DNA of 64,000 nt from Micrasema longulum (taxonomy: Eukaryota; Arthropoda; Insecta; Trichoptera; Brachycentridae), in contig JAGVSM010002413.1 in the NCBI GenBank assembly GCA_022494885.1, positions 170,556-234,555 on the forward strand. Reading direction: 5' to 3'. The notes below the pieces were generated by a model. The model had not been told where the DNA came from. It ran no database searches and saw nothing but the letters and a program-made list of their open reading frames with translations. Each line of letters starts with the position of its first letter. Position 1 is the first letter of the stretch. Below, one piece after another: positions 45,401-57,400 of the stretch. The position numbers and the translations under genes were made by a program.

Positions 45401-48400
45401 TTTAAAAGGATTTACAATGCAAATTAATATCCATTTGGCAATTCTCGACCTGAGTACAGCCCATTGTTTAGCTGCGAACTGTGGCTAACTTAATACCCAA
45501 TAGTCATAGCATGGTTTTCCTACGTTTGGGCTCCTCTCTAGGTTACGCATTATTACTCTGAGGTTATTTACGACTAAAAAAAAATGGAAAAACTATGGAA
45601 TTTTTCAAAATATTTCGAATAATTATTGTAAGAAACCAAAGGTTACTTCAATATTTACCAAAGTTCAAATTGCATTGTATATATTTCTTTTCATTTTAAG
45701 TTTTGTTACTATTTATTTTGGTTCTATTGTAATAAGAAAAAAATATACATTGTACATAAAGGGGTAATAAACCATTTAGAACCTTAAACCGCTCATATTG
45801 TGATTGTCATACTCATATTGAAAAAAAATTAGTTTATTCATCCCTGACGAATTTGAAATCAATATTTTGGAGAAACCACCACGGCAAAAAATAAACTGTT
45901 CAAATAAGTCAGACACGAAGCAATCAAATACAGGGTGTTCATTAAACCCTGTCACATCCGAAACCGCGATGATCAGTATGAGCAAGAAGACATGTTGATA
46001 CATTCAAATATTTTTTTAGAACGAATAAAATTTAAAAAAAATTAATATCAAAAAAGCAAATGGTTGCTTATTTCTGCAAGGGAGAAACGAGGGGGAGGGA
46101 GGAGCCTGATACCCCGACAACCGAACTCCCCTCACTTCTTCCCTGCAGAAGTAAGCAACCATTTGTTCTTTTTAATATTTTATTTTAAAAAAAATTCATA
46201 TATCTAATTTAAAAAAAATATTTTTTATTTTTTTATTTAAAGTTTTTTGTTTTCCTACAATAAACATAGTAATAAAACAGAGTATTAAAAAAAATAAAGC
46301 ATAATTACATATCAACGAAATACATATTAATAGAAAAATAGTAAACAAAAAAATCCCACAAAGGCATGGCCTGTTCGTGGGTATAGAAGAAAATGTTAAT
46401 GAATTCGTGCTCCAATAATAAACAATAGACAGTTATAATATTTTTGTATAACAAAAGAAAGAAAAAATAAAATATTCTGTAAAAGATAATATGTTTTTTT
46501 TATAGTAATTAAAAAAGGAAATAAAAAATATTTTGAAAAACACAAAAATATTCCTTATTATTAAAGGGCAACAAAATAAATCTTAGAAAAAAGAGTTCAT
46601 ATCTTTAGTTTTAGTTGCTCATATGTCTTTTTGTCCATACTGATCATCGTTGTTTCGGATGTGACAGGGTTCAAAGAACACCCTATATAATATCTAAAAA
46701 TAGTGCGTTTATACCTAGCTAAAGTTGAGGCGGCTAAAATATTATTTTGTGAATCCAACGCGTAAACAAACATCGTTAGTGATGTGTCATCTCCAGTTAA
46801 GTCTTCAAGTAATGGCGAATGCACTAAAATATTTCTTAATCTCCCGATGAAGGTAGTTTTATCAGGGTCTGGTAAAACAGCGGACGATAAAACATTCACC
46901 GTTGCCTTAATATTTTCTGAAAGTGTTTCAGTAATTTCTGATAAGTTTTCAATTACTCCGTCTTCTATTGTGACCACTGCAATATCAGCTTCTTCCAGAG
47001 GTTTGACCTGTAAATCAGAAAAATGTAAATCATGTTCGTATACCCATCTAATAAAATACCAATATTTGTTTGAAATTGTGTCAAAAATTAGACGAATCCA
47101 CATATTTTTTCTCGATTTAATAACATTAAATAATCGCTTTGCCCAAATCAGTTAATAAACTTACAATAAAAAGGTAAATGCGTATTTGTTCAACTTTAAA
47201 ATATACAGGTTTATTGGAAACTCGACGTATTCTCGGCAGAATGAGGAGGGGGTACACAAATGCAAGAAATTTTAGTACTCTAACATATGGCCGAATGTGA
47301 ATACTTTTTAAGGTATTTAGAATTTGGTGATTTCTATAAAAAATATTTTTTTTCGGGGGTTTGTGGCAAAATAAAAAAAAACGCAAATTGAGTGCCATTG
47401 ACGTACTTTTTTATATTTGTAGATGACTTAACATAAACTGCCCAAAACATTTAGAATGACACTGCTACGACTAATAATATTTTTTGTTTAATTGATAATT
47501 TTTACGTCACTTACCGAAAAAAATCACAGTTCAAAAAAAATATATGATGTACGGATACGGTTCCTTACTTCAGTTTTTGTGACTCATGAATGTGGTTCTC
47601 ATTTGCTCGGCCGCACTCGCACTCAGTTCTAGAGAATTTATTAGGGTCGCGAAAACCAAGTCCTTCATGTGACCCCAGACATGAAAATCTAACGGAGTTA
47701 GATCAGCGCTTCGTGCAAGCCAGGCGATTTACCCTCCTTTTCCTGTTTCTTGTTGGAGTAATTTTTGTCAAGCCACTGCCTAACATTTATGTGGTAATAA
47801 GTCGGGCACCAGTCGTGTTGGAAAGTAATGTTATTTCTGGTTTCCTCAGGTACGTAAGCCAGCAATTGCGGTTAATCGTTTTGGAAAAACTCTTCATAAA
47901 TTTGGAAAAAATGGCAATGGGACAAAAAATGTGGGCCAGCCAATTTGTCATAAACAACGCCCATCCATACATTGGCAGAAAATCTGCGTTGTGAAGCAGT
48001 TGGTATGGTATAGGTTTCTTTGGATTTCCTTCCACTCTCGCTGACCAATAATGTAAATTGTGGCAATTGGCAATGCCGTCTCAGTCAAAATTTGACTTAT
48101 CAGTCAACAAAATGTTTTTAAAAAAATCCTCTTCTTCCGCATCGGCGTTAAGCATGAAGCGACGAAATTCAAGCCGCCTTGCCGAATCTGCTTCCTACAG
48201 CGAATGAAAAGAACTGGTAATCGTATGGATGTCGGCCTGATAGTTGCAAAATAGACCAAATCAAAGAAGAATTGTTGAATAATCTCTTCTTATTCGTAAG
48301 CGGTGTATTTCTGAGGCCTTGCGGTTTCACTTTGTCACCTTGGAACAGCACCAGTTTCACGTATCCGGCGATAAGTTATTGAAAACATATCCGGGAAACG

Positions 48401-51400
48401 TCGTTCGTATTCTCTCCGAGCTTTAGAGTGGTTGCCGTCACTAAGCCCGTAACAGTACATTATGTCAGCATATTCACTATTAGAGCACGTAGCCATAGTA
48501 AACAACAAATGCACTGAACAATCCGAGGAAAGGGTGAGAAGTAGCCAAATATCAAACTATACGTGCTAGCGCGGCGCAGAGTCAAACTAATTAAGCTACT
48601 AAGTACTTTAACTAAAATTATCTCACATCGTCCTTAAATTACTTGTATTGAACAATAAGAGCACTTGCCGTCGTCAGCAAGGCTCCAAAGCAGGTAAAAA
48701 ACCGGTCGACCCGGGTAGCTCACAATGTGTGAGCTACCCGGGTTAGTTGAAATTCGTTTTGATTGTGTTGTTCTAATAAAAATAATGTTTTTTATAACTT
48801 TTTTTATAGCTTGTTCAACGAGGAGGTTTAACGAGTAATTTGCACATTTTATGAATTTTTTGGCAAGTAACGTAAAAATTATCAGTAAAATAAAAAAAAC
48901 ATTATTGGTCATAGTAGTCACAGTCTAAATGTTTTTTTTTGTGTTTTATTGCTTTTAAGGTTTGTTAATAGGTCATGTACAAATAAAAAAAAAAACTTCA
49001 ATGACATTTAAATGGCCATATTTTTTTTATTTTGTCGCGAACGCCCGAAACTGGTATTTTTCTAAAAATCACTAAATTCCAAATATTTCAAAAAATATTC
49101 ACATGCGGCCATATATTAGAGCATTTAAACTTTTGCATTTGTGTAACACTACTTTTTCCTGCCAGGAATATTTCGAGTTTCCAATAACCCTGTATATATA
49201 ACTAAATGGACTCACGGTAATTTTTAGCTCGGCGGAATTCGTACCGTCTCCAACTCCATTACGATCAGTTGCTTTTATAGTTATTGATACGCTTTCTTTG
49301 AACGATTCCGAAAAGAAATCGTTTTTCGGATAAACTACTCCAGTTTCAGGGTGGACGGAGAAGTAGTCGTTATTGGTTGTGTACTTTATCTTCGCATTAT
49401 CACCGATGTCCAGATCGGTCGCCTGAAACAATGAAACGTTCATGAATGCCGCAACATGTAAAGTGTAGCTACTCGGGCATGGTTATGGTCAAATTAATCA
49501 CGTACCAATACAGTTGTTAGATATTGTGGACGAATAACAAACGCGGTACTTTGTGTGGGAAATCCCAGAGTTATTGGACCAGGAGGATCAAATATAGGTG
49601 GATTATTGTTGATATCATTTATGACAACGGTAACAATTTTTTTCTGAGGAGTATAGTTCACATTCTTCGTTGATATCCAAAACCTTTCTTCGTCTTCCTC
49701 CTCTGGTCGAACGACATCGGTTTTAGTTGATCTGCACTCGACCGAAAGTTCTAGTTGTGTTTGTGATAAATATAAATCCGCCACGGAAGGATCTTCTCGA
49801 ATAACTACATTAGATTTAAGATATTTTCCTGTTGGATCTATCTCAAACCAATCGGGTGTATTGGAAGGCCATTTATTATTGATCATCTTGTATTGACAAC
49901 CGTCTTCCAAGTCACCTATTTCAATTTTTTCATACGCTTTTCCTTCCTGTATTGTAACAATGCTTAGTGCATTTCCCGGGATCCCTGTTTAACAAAATGC
50001 ACGTAGTTTTAAAATTGAGTAATCAATATAAAAGATGTAATTGTCAGTCAATATGTGTTGACCATACCTGCTTTTCCTTTAAGTTTAATAGCTATAACTG
50101 ATGTTGCAGTATAGGCGTCTGGTCTTGTAGCCTGTATAGAGAAGACGAGAACTGAAGTTTTCTCTAGCAAAATATCAGAGAGATCTTCTTTAGTTTTGAT
50201 AGTGACAGTTTTATCTGTTGATTCTAATTTGAAGAGTTCGCTATTATCTGAAAGTATTGAACAACACACACGATAAATGTCTATTACTATGGTTATTAAC
50301 TTTATGAAAAATTAGAAAACTGCATTACACATACCTCCAACTAACGAAAAATCAGTGTTGGCGTTATATCCTTGTTCCAAGATTATATTTTCTAAGGTCA
50401 ACACATTACTCGAGTAAGCATAACTTCCAGAATAAAAGTTTTTCTCGAACTTCACCTTTACGCTGGTATCTAGTTAAGGTAAATTAAAGTTATTGACTTA
50501 TATTTAAATTTAATTTAACTTAATACTCGGAAAAAAACTAAACAATATGAATAAATAGGAATGATAAATTATTAAAAAAATAAAAATGTATTAGAACAAA
50601 AACAAATAATAATCAAAATGGTGGTAATGATAAAAATAAGAAAATACAGCAATTGTAAAAAAAATAAGCGTAAATATGGATACTAATAAAAATAAAAATT
50701 CAAACAAACATGAATCACAAAACATTAAAAAAATATTTTTAAATAAGAAGATATTTAAAAATTAAAACAGACACAAATTTAAGTCAAAGAAACAATTAAC
50801 TGGATCGAAAAAGGTCTACTTTTACTCCATCTGCTCCTAATTTTCTGTTATCCCCTCCAAATAGTTAAATCAGCCACTCAATCGGGCGGCTAGCCTGTTT
50901 ACAAAACGCCAGCATTCAATAGAATGGCTACGCCGTTCGTTGAATGAGTGAAGATAGCTCATCGTTCAACGTTTTGGCTGGTTAAAAGGTAGTCCCATGG
51001 AAATGGCAGAACCGAAAGCCTCAGGGCAATCAGTTTTTTTTTTACCACTGAAACGCTAGCCGCATCTGTATCCAACAAATATAGCGTCAGCAACTGACAA
51101 CGTTTGTTGTTTTTTGTTGAAGTGTTGTGTTTCGAGTGAAAACAGATAGCGCAATAAAAGACGAAAGGAATACAGCATTTTTCTGCAAGTAATGAGTCAG
51201 AGACGAGTTTTAAACAGAAAAAAATAAGTCTAAACTAATTAAATAAATTTAATTATCAACAATGTTCGACAAGCTAGGGTGACCATGAATTCCAAATCGG
51301 AAAGATACATTGACTTTCTGAAGACTTTAGTTATAAAAATGAAAAAAAAAACATGTAGGAACGGACCCAGACCCATGAGAAATAACTGTTGTAGAATATA

Positions 51401-54400
51401 TAAATCAGGGAAAAAAGCTCTGTATGCATAAGCAAAGCAATAAATAACCGGAACAAGAGAAAAACAAAAATCCAAAGACTTGCTGACGTCTATGGGGTGT
51501 TATTGGATGTCTTAGTAAGATTATTATGACTGCAACAAATGAAGAGCAATTGACAATTGACAAGTCCGAGAGAATAAACGTTTCGTTTATTTTTATTTTT
51601 TTAATAAATTTAACATGGAATTATAAAATTAATTATGAACTGATTTATCAGAGTAAATACATTCAAGAAATGTTAAAGCAATTTTGCATAAAAGCCCCGT
51701 ACAAATATATTTGATCAAAACTGCTGAAAAAGCTATAAATTAGCCGTAACGAATGCTAACTTCGTACAATTTTTTTTTACGAGTGTCCTATTAAGGTTAC
51801 ATAAGTATTTTTTAAGTTTAATGACAGAAATTCTTTCGGTCATTACGTATTGAAAATTTATAAATACTTTGAAAAAAGTAATTCTCACCTTTTTTTGGCA
51901 GGACGATACTAATTGTAGCTTTTACACTTACAGCATCCTTAACTTGCGCTTCTAACACAAGGACGATGAATGACTTTTCGTTTAACACTTCAGGAGCCAG
52001 ATGGCTATCTAATGTAATTACAGCGGTGCTTCCCGTATTCGAGATGCTGAAATTATCTCCATTTTCTGAAATGATAAAGCTTCGGCCAGTTAGAAATTAA
52101 TGTTACATAATGCAAGAGTATCTTGCAAGTTAGCCATTAGTTTACGTGTTTTTTTATCTTAGAAAAATCGCACATTGAATCGCGTAATGTCAGGTTTAAG
52201 TACAATTAATAAATTTAGTACCCACTATGTTAATCTGATCAGTGAAAAATTATAATATGTCAAAATTATGTTGCATGATTATGTTTTATTGTTTACAAGT
52301 GCGTTTTCATCTCCGTGATTGGATTTGTATTAAATTCAAAATTGAAGTAATTTTATTTTGTATAAATTTCTACCTGTTTCTTTCGGTATACCCGAGGATA
52401 GGTAAAATTATATATATGGTCATGAAAGGGTCAAGACCGCCTGAATTTAAAGAATAAAATATTTACTGTATTACCAACTTATTTTTGACACGAGTGAAAC
52501 TTATATGGATGCGGTTTTTTATGTTAAAACTAAAAGTAAAATTTTCCTTACCTCCCGATAAAGTAAATATTACGGAGCTATATTCCTTGGTAAGTTTTAT
52601 CGTCGGCAATTCGAGACTATGGTCCGTCAAGTATTTTCCATCGTAGTTAGGTTTTTCAAACTCCAAAATTATTAGAGATCCATCTAAAGCAATTAATTAT
52701 ACGAATTAAGGCATAAGAATTTGATTCGGGTCCCTTAATTATTATCATTCATTCATATTCATTAGCGTAATTTTTGGCATATAAGCCATAAATAAGATCA
52801 AACAAATGCATGCAAATAAGTAGATACATAATACGTACGCATTTAAAACATATGGCTGAAAAACTCTACTCTCTTTGGCCTATTTCAAACGACAGTAAAA
52901 ATCCAGACAGCAAGATAAAGTAACAGAGTGGATTGATTGTATTAAAATTATTTTTATTTGTTTAATGGCAGATAAACGCACTAAACAGTACTGCAGCTTT
53001 TTAACTTACCCGCTTAATAGGCATTATTAAATAAAAAAATAATACAATAAATGTAAATTCACCTTAATTAAACCATGCTATGTGGATATAACAATGGAAA
53101 TGATGGTAAACAGGTTTGTGTAAAAAATAAAACGAATTTCCAATCTTGTTTGAAAACTGACTGATAATGCAACTTTTGTAGAAATTTTTAAAAATCAATG
53201 AAGCCAAGAATATTAAAATACAATAATTATTCACACGAAAATGAAAACGTTTATTTTATTATTATGAATGCTTAATTCCATAATTAATCTGAGATTTGCT
53301 AAACTTTGCAAATACTATTCCAAATACAAAGTGTGTGGGTTTAATCTTTATTGGTTTAGATAATTATAAAATAAATTAAGCTTGATAATTAAAAAAATAT
53401 TAGTAGAATTAAACGTCGTAAGAATTCGATAAAAACTCTAATTATTTATGCGCTCAATAGCTCTGAGAATATACCCACGCATTGTTTTTTTATTTTCGAT
53501 TCGAATATGATTAAAAAAATAATGTTTATAAATTAATAGAATGAACATTTCTGTTGGTTATTAAGTAAATAAATGTATGTACTAAATAAGTATTTATATG
53601 TCTCCTGTATAGAGATACAAAAATAGATAAACTTAAAATCCAGTCAACATAGACCATCTAAAGAGGCCGCTTTTTTAAACTGCCGTTAAATTGAGTGCAA
53701 CATTTCTATTATTCCCATAGCACAGTGGTGGCGGAAAGGGGGGGCGGTGGGGGTGGTTCGCCCCGGGTGCCCAGCACCAAGGGGTGACACCGTCCACAGT
53801 GCAGTTTAGAAACTACTCGCACAACCACGAGCACACGCGACAAGCGGGTGAGCGCGGGGGGCGAGTGAATTCTTCATTACCTTATGCATATAAGACACAA
53901 ATATGTATATTTTTGAAGCGCGATCGTAAGTTATTGTCGTATGTTTACACGCAGGAAATTGTTAATATAGCTAATAACGTAAATATGTTCTTTGTTTTTC
54001 AAATCATTAAATATATCAATATCTACTTAAACTTTTACATAAAAAACTTAAGCTGTCAGGTCAGCCAAACGTCGCGTCGCGCCGACCATTTAATATTCCA
54101 TACAGTTTTCGCTTTATACGGGACAGTTTGAAAACTGCACAAGAAACTGTACAGTTTTTTTCCGTATAAAGTGCGCTATAGATTTGTAGACGTGACTACT
54201 TACTAAGAAACTGCAAAATAGCCATCTACCCCCCTCTTCTTGAACATTCATAAACCACTTTTCATATCAAGTGTCACCTGAAATATTTTGTCACCACCGT
54301 GCATGTCCGTCCAGTCAGTCGCTGGTGCAGGGTTTGAGATTCATGGTAAAATGAAACTATTCGGAGTCCGTTCCGAGTCTAATTCTGTGTCTCAGATTCT

Positions 54401-57400
54401 TCCTAACTATTTGCGTTCCGGTGACTTCGTGTGAAAGAAGCTTTTCAAAATTAAATTTAACTAAATCGTATTTAAGATCAACAAGCCAAGCGCGACTATC
54501 CAATATCCCTATTTTGTCAATTGAAAGGGAAAGAAAAGTAAAATTCGACCATTTTATTAAATATTTTAGTAAAATAACGTCACGTAAGCTCGTTTGGTAA
54601 GTAGGTATTTGTTGTTTTATTTTAAGGGGTGCTCATTTGAAATCCAGCCGGGTGCCAACCCACGCTACGCCGCCATTGCCATAGCAGACTATTTTAAATA
54701 CTTACGTAAATATTAAGCCAGACTAAGCATTTCAAAGAGTGGCTTGGAAAATACCTGTGGTGGGTAGATCAATATTGATTATAGTTCGACCAGTAGATGC
54801 GTCTGAAGCTTTGGCTTCTAATACTAAAACGATGTAGGAATTGGAATTAATTATATTTTCGGTCAAATGATCTTTCACCGTAATCGTCACGGTACTTCCT
54901 TTGTTTGATACTGTAAAGTAGGTGCTGGTTTCTGTAAATAATATGAGGATGTTATTAGAATATGTTGATTTTAATGGCAAATTAATATATGTGTAGTAAA
55001 ACGGTGATCAGTTAAAAAGTTTGTTTAACATGGCGTTTTAGAATAAACGTATAAAAAATGTTGCAACAAACCTCCGATAAGTTGGAAATTTACATCGACG
55101 ATTTCTTCCGTCAGTTTAATACTTGATATGGCGAGAGAATGATCTTCTAAATAACTAGCGGCATAATATGGCTTTTCAAACTGTAGAATTTTCTGGCCAT
55201 CTGCAATGAATGTGTTTAAAAAGCACGTGTATGAATAGCGATTTTAGACAAATTCATGCGTGATAATTATTATGTAATATTTTATTTTATTGTCTGAAAA
55301 TGCAAAATATATGTAGTCACTAACAAAACGTAGCAATTTAAAAATCATATTCATACTTAAAATACTCATATGTCATGGAATATTGGCGGCCTCCGTCGTG
55401 TAGTGGTCAAGTCGCTTGACTCAGACATGGAAGGTTCCGGGTTCGATTCCCGGTGAGAACACAAAAAAATAATGTGATTTTTCTCAAGCCTGGGTGTTCT
55501 GTGATGTGATTCACCATTGTAATTGGGCCTCCTGGCCTGTTGTGGTGCAAAAAAATTTAAATAATCAAGAGCTGGTTTAGTGGTATCGTTTTTAAAATGA
55601 CAATGGTCTGTGGCCTTATTCTGTAACTAATTCATTTCGTAAATTCATTCGTGTCGTATGAGAGGGAATGAGGTGAAATTCGATTTTGAGTGCGTTAGAG
55701 TGTAATGGATTGTAATATGATGAACGAACGAACTTACGAAACGAAATTGTGACAGAATAAGCCTGCTGTAGCTCAATCACAAATAACCATCGAAGTGCTT
55801 AAAAACATGCTAAGCATTTGAGCGATCACAATGAACAATAATGAACTTTTTTTTTTCTTTTATTCAGGAAACATACAGTACGGTTACATAGTTTTATATT
55901 TTACATAGTTAGACTAACATCTAATGGACCAGTGAAGTTTCCATATTAAATTATAATTATATCTAAGTTTGTCAATGAACTAATTTTTAATACAATAATA
56001 AGTACAAAAAAGATAAGGAAAACAAACAAAAATGAAAGTTGTTTAAAAATTAAAATCAAAGTAAAAAAGTATTGAAAAGTTTGTAGTTAGTATTTACAAA
56101 TGGAAATTTTATTAAAAATGAAGAAAAAATTTCTTGACGTGCTTAAGTTATCGCCGTTATAAGTCAACGCGTGTGTAATCTCTAAGTCAACGCTCGTGTC
56201 GGTTTGATTTTTGTTTTCCTCGAAAATAAATACAGTTCATTGGCGAAAGATCGGTGTTTACTATAAAAAATAATACAACATGTTGTATTTGCAAAATAGT
56301 AAGGAGTATCTAATACAAAAACGTGAAAATTAAATTACAATTACTATAGCGACTGCTTTTCTTGACATTTAGCTTGCCAACCGCCGGCTAAATGGAATAA
56401 ATAGCATGATAAATAATAAATAAATAAATAAAAATAGCAGTTTTGGAATATTATCCATATTTACACCGGTGAAATTCAAATATGTTATTGCGCAGCAGGA
56501 TTATACGACGCGAAACGTAAATATTTTGTCACTTAATATTAGGTGTTCACGGATGTTCCATTGTGATCGCGAATACGATAAACAGCCACGATATTAAGTT
56601 GTTATCAGGTCGATAGTTATATTTGATTGAGCTACTGATCATCGTCACATTATGTCACACAAACACACATAATGTTTGTCTCGACAATCGAAATATTTAA
56701 TTTCTGTTCCAAGCTTACACGTGTGATACTCGTAGGTAATTTAGTGGTGGAGCAACATTTTGGGCTTTTCTACTGTACTGTAAATGCATTCGATTTCAAA
56801 CAATCAACGATCCAAAAATAATGGATGAATGGTAAAAAGGTCTCCAAACCAGGAGACTGATAAAGCGGTTGAATACAAAAAGAAGCTACAAATGAGAAGC
56901 GTCAGAACTTGGTCACATAATAATTAGAATATGAAGACATGCACAGATGATACATTATTAGAAAACATATGTGTACATTCATCTAAGCAGAAATACGAGA
57001 TACAAGAAAACAACAAAGAAACATAGACATGTAATATGATACCGTTTGTAAGTAAATACAAAACACTAATTTTAACTACATTTCTACAAAATGTTTAAGT
57101 ATTCGTATAATCAATACTAAGTACACATTATTATTTTACCTATAACTGGCAAACCAATGCTGAGGATAGTATGACCAGTGACAACATTTTCCACCTGCGC
57201 TTCAAGCATCAATAAAATGTAGGTCTTGGTATTAAGGATGTCTTCTGGTAAGTGTTCCTTCACCGTTATTGCCACAGTACTGCCGGTTGGTGTAAAGGTG
57301 AAGTACTCTTTAGTTTCTGTAATCAAAACCACAATGAAACTGATATTTTTGGTCACTGGTAAAACTGCGTAATATTGTTATAATAACATAGAAAAATGTT

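Larger units (their letters stand above)
47204..49194 (-). mobile_element. About 2-kb mariner-like transposon with 225-base inverted termini
   Basis: The left terminus (47204-47430) begins TACAGGTTTATTGGAAACTC; the right terminus (about 48965-49194) is its diverged inverse, ending GAGTTTCCAATAACCCTGTA. TA lies on both sides. Between them on the minus strand is a dead transposase of the mariner-like family seen at 3480 and 27570. The element occupies most of the intron between cadherin exons 3 and 4 and ends 21 bases from the donor of the exon at 49422-49216. Confidence 0.8.

Noticed and set aside
45776..46003. Minus-strand frame starting MYQHVFLLILII, like a signal peptide
   Set aside because: It is created by the terminus of the TA-flanked element; the same sequence occurs in inverse at the other end of that element.
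46784..47155. 123-codon plus-strand frame
   Set aside because: It is antisense to the membrane-proximal cadherin exon and has no domain.
47590..47994. 134-codon plus-strand frame
   Set aside because: It is antisense to the mariner-like transposase relic.
49099..49215. Continuation of the minus-strand frame beyond the cadherin exon at 49216
   Set aside because: A GTGAGT donor follows the last cadherin-like residues, and the continuation enters a transposon terminus.
55385..55460. Possible tRNA gene
   Set aside because: Same SINE as 37866-38042; both continue into an identical non-tRNA body.
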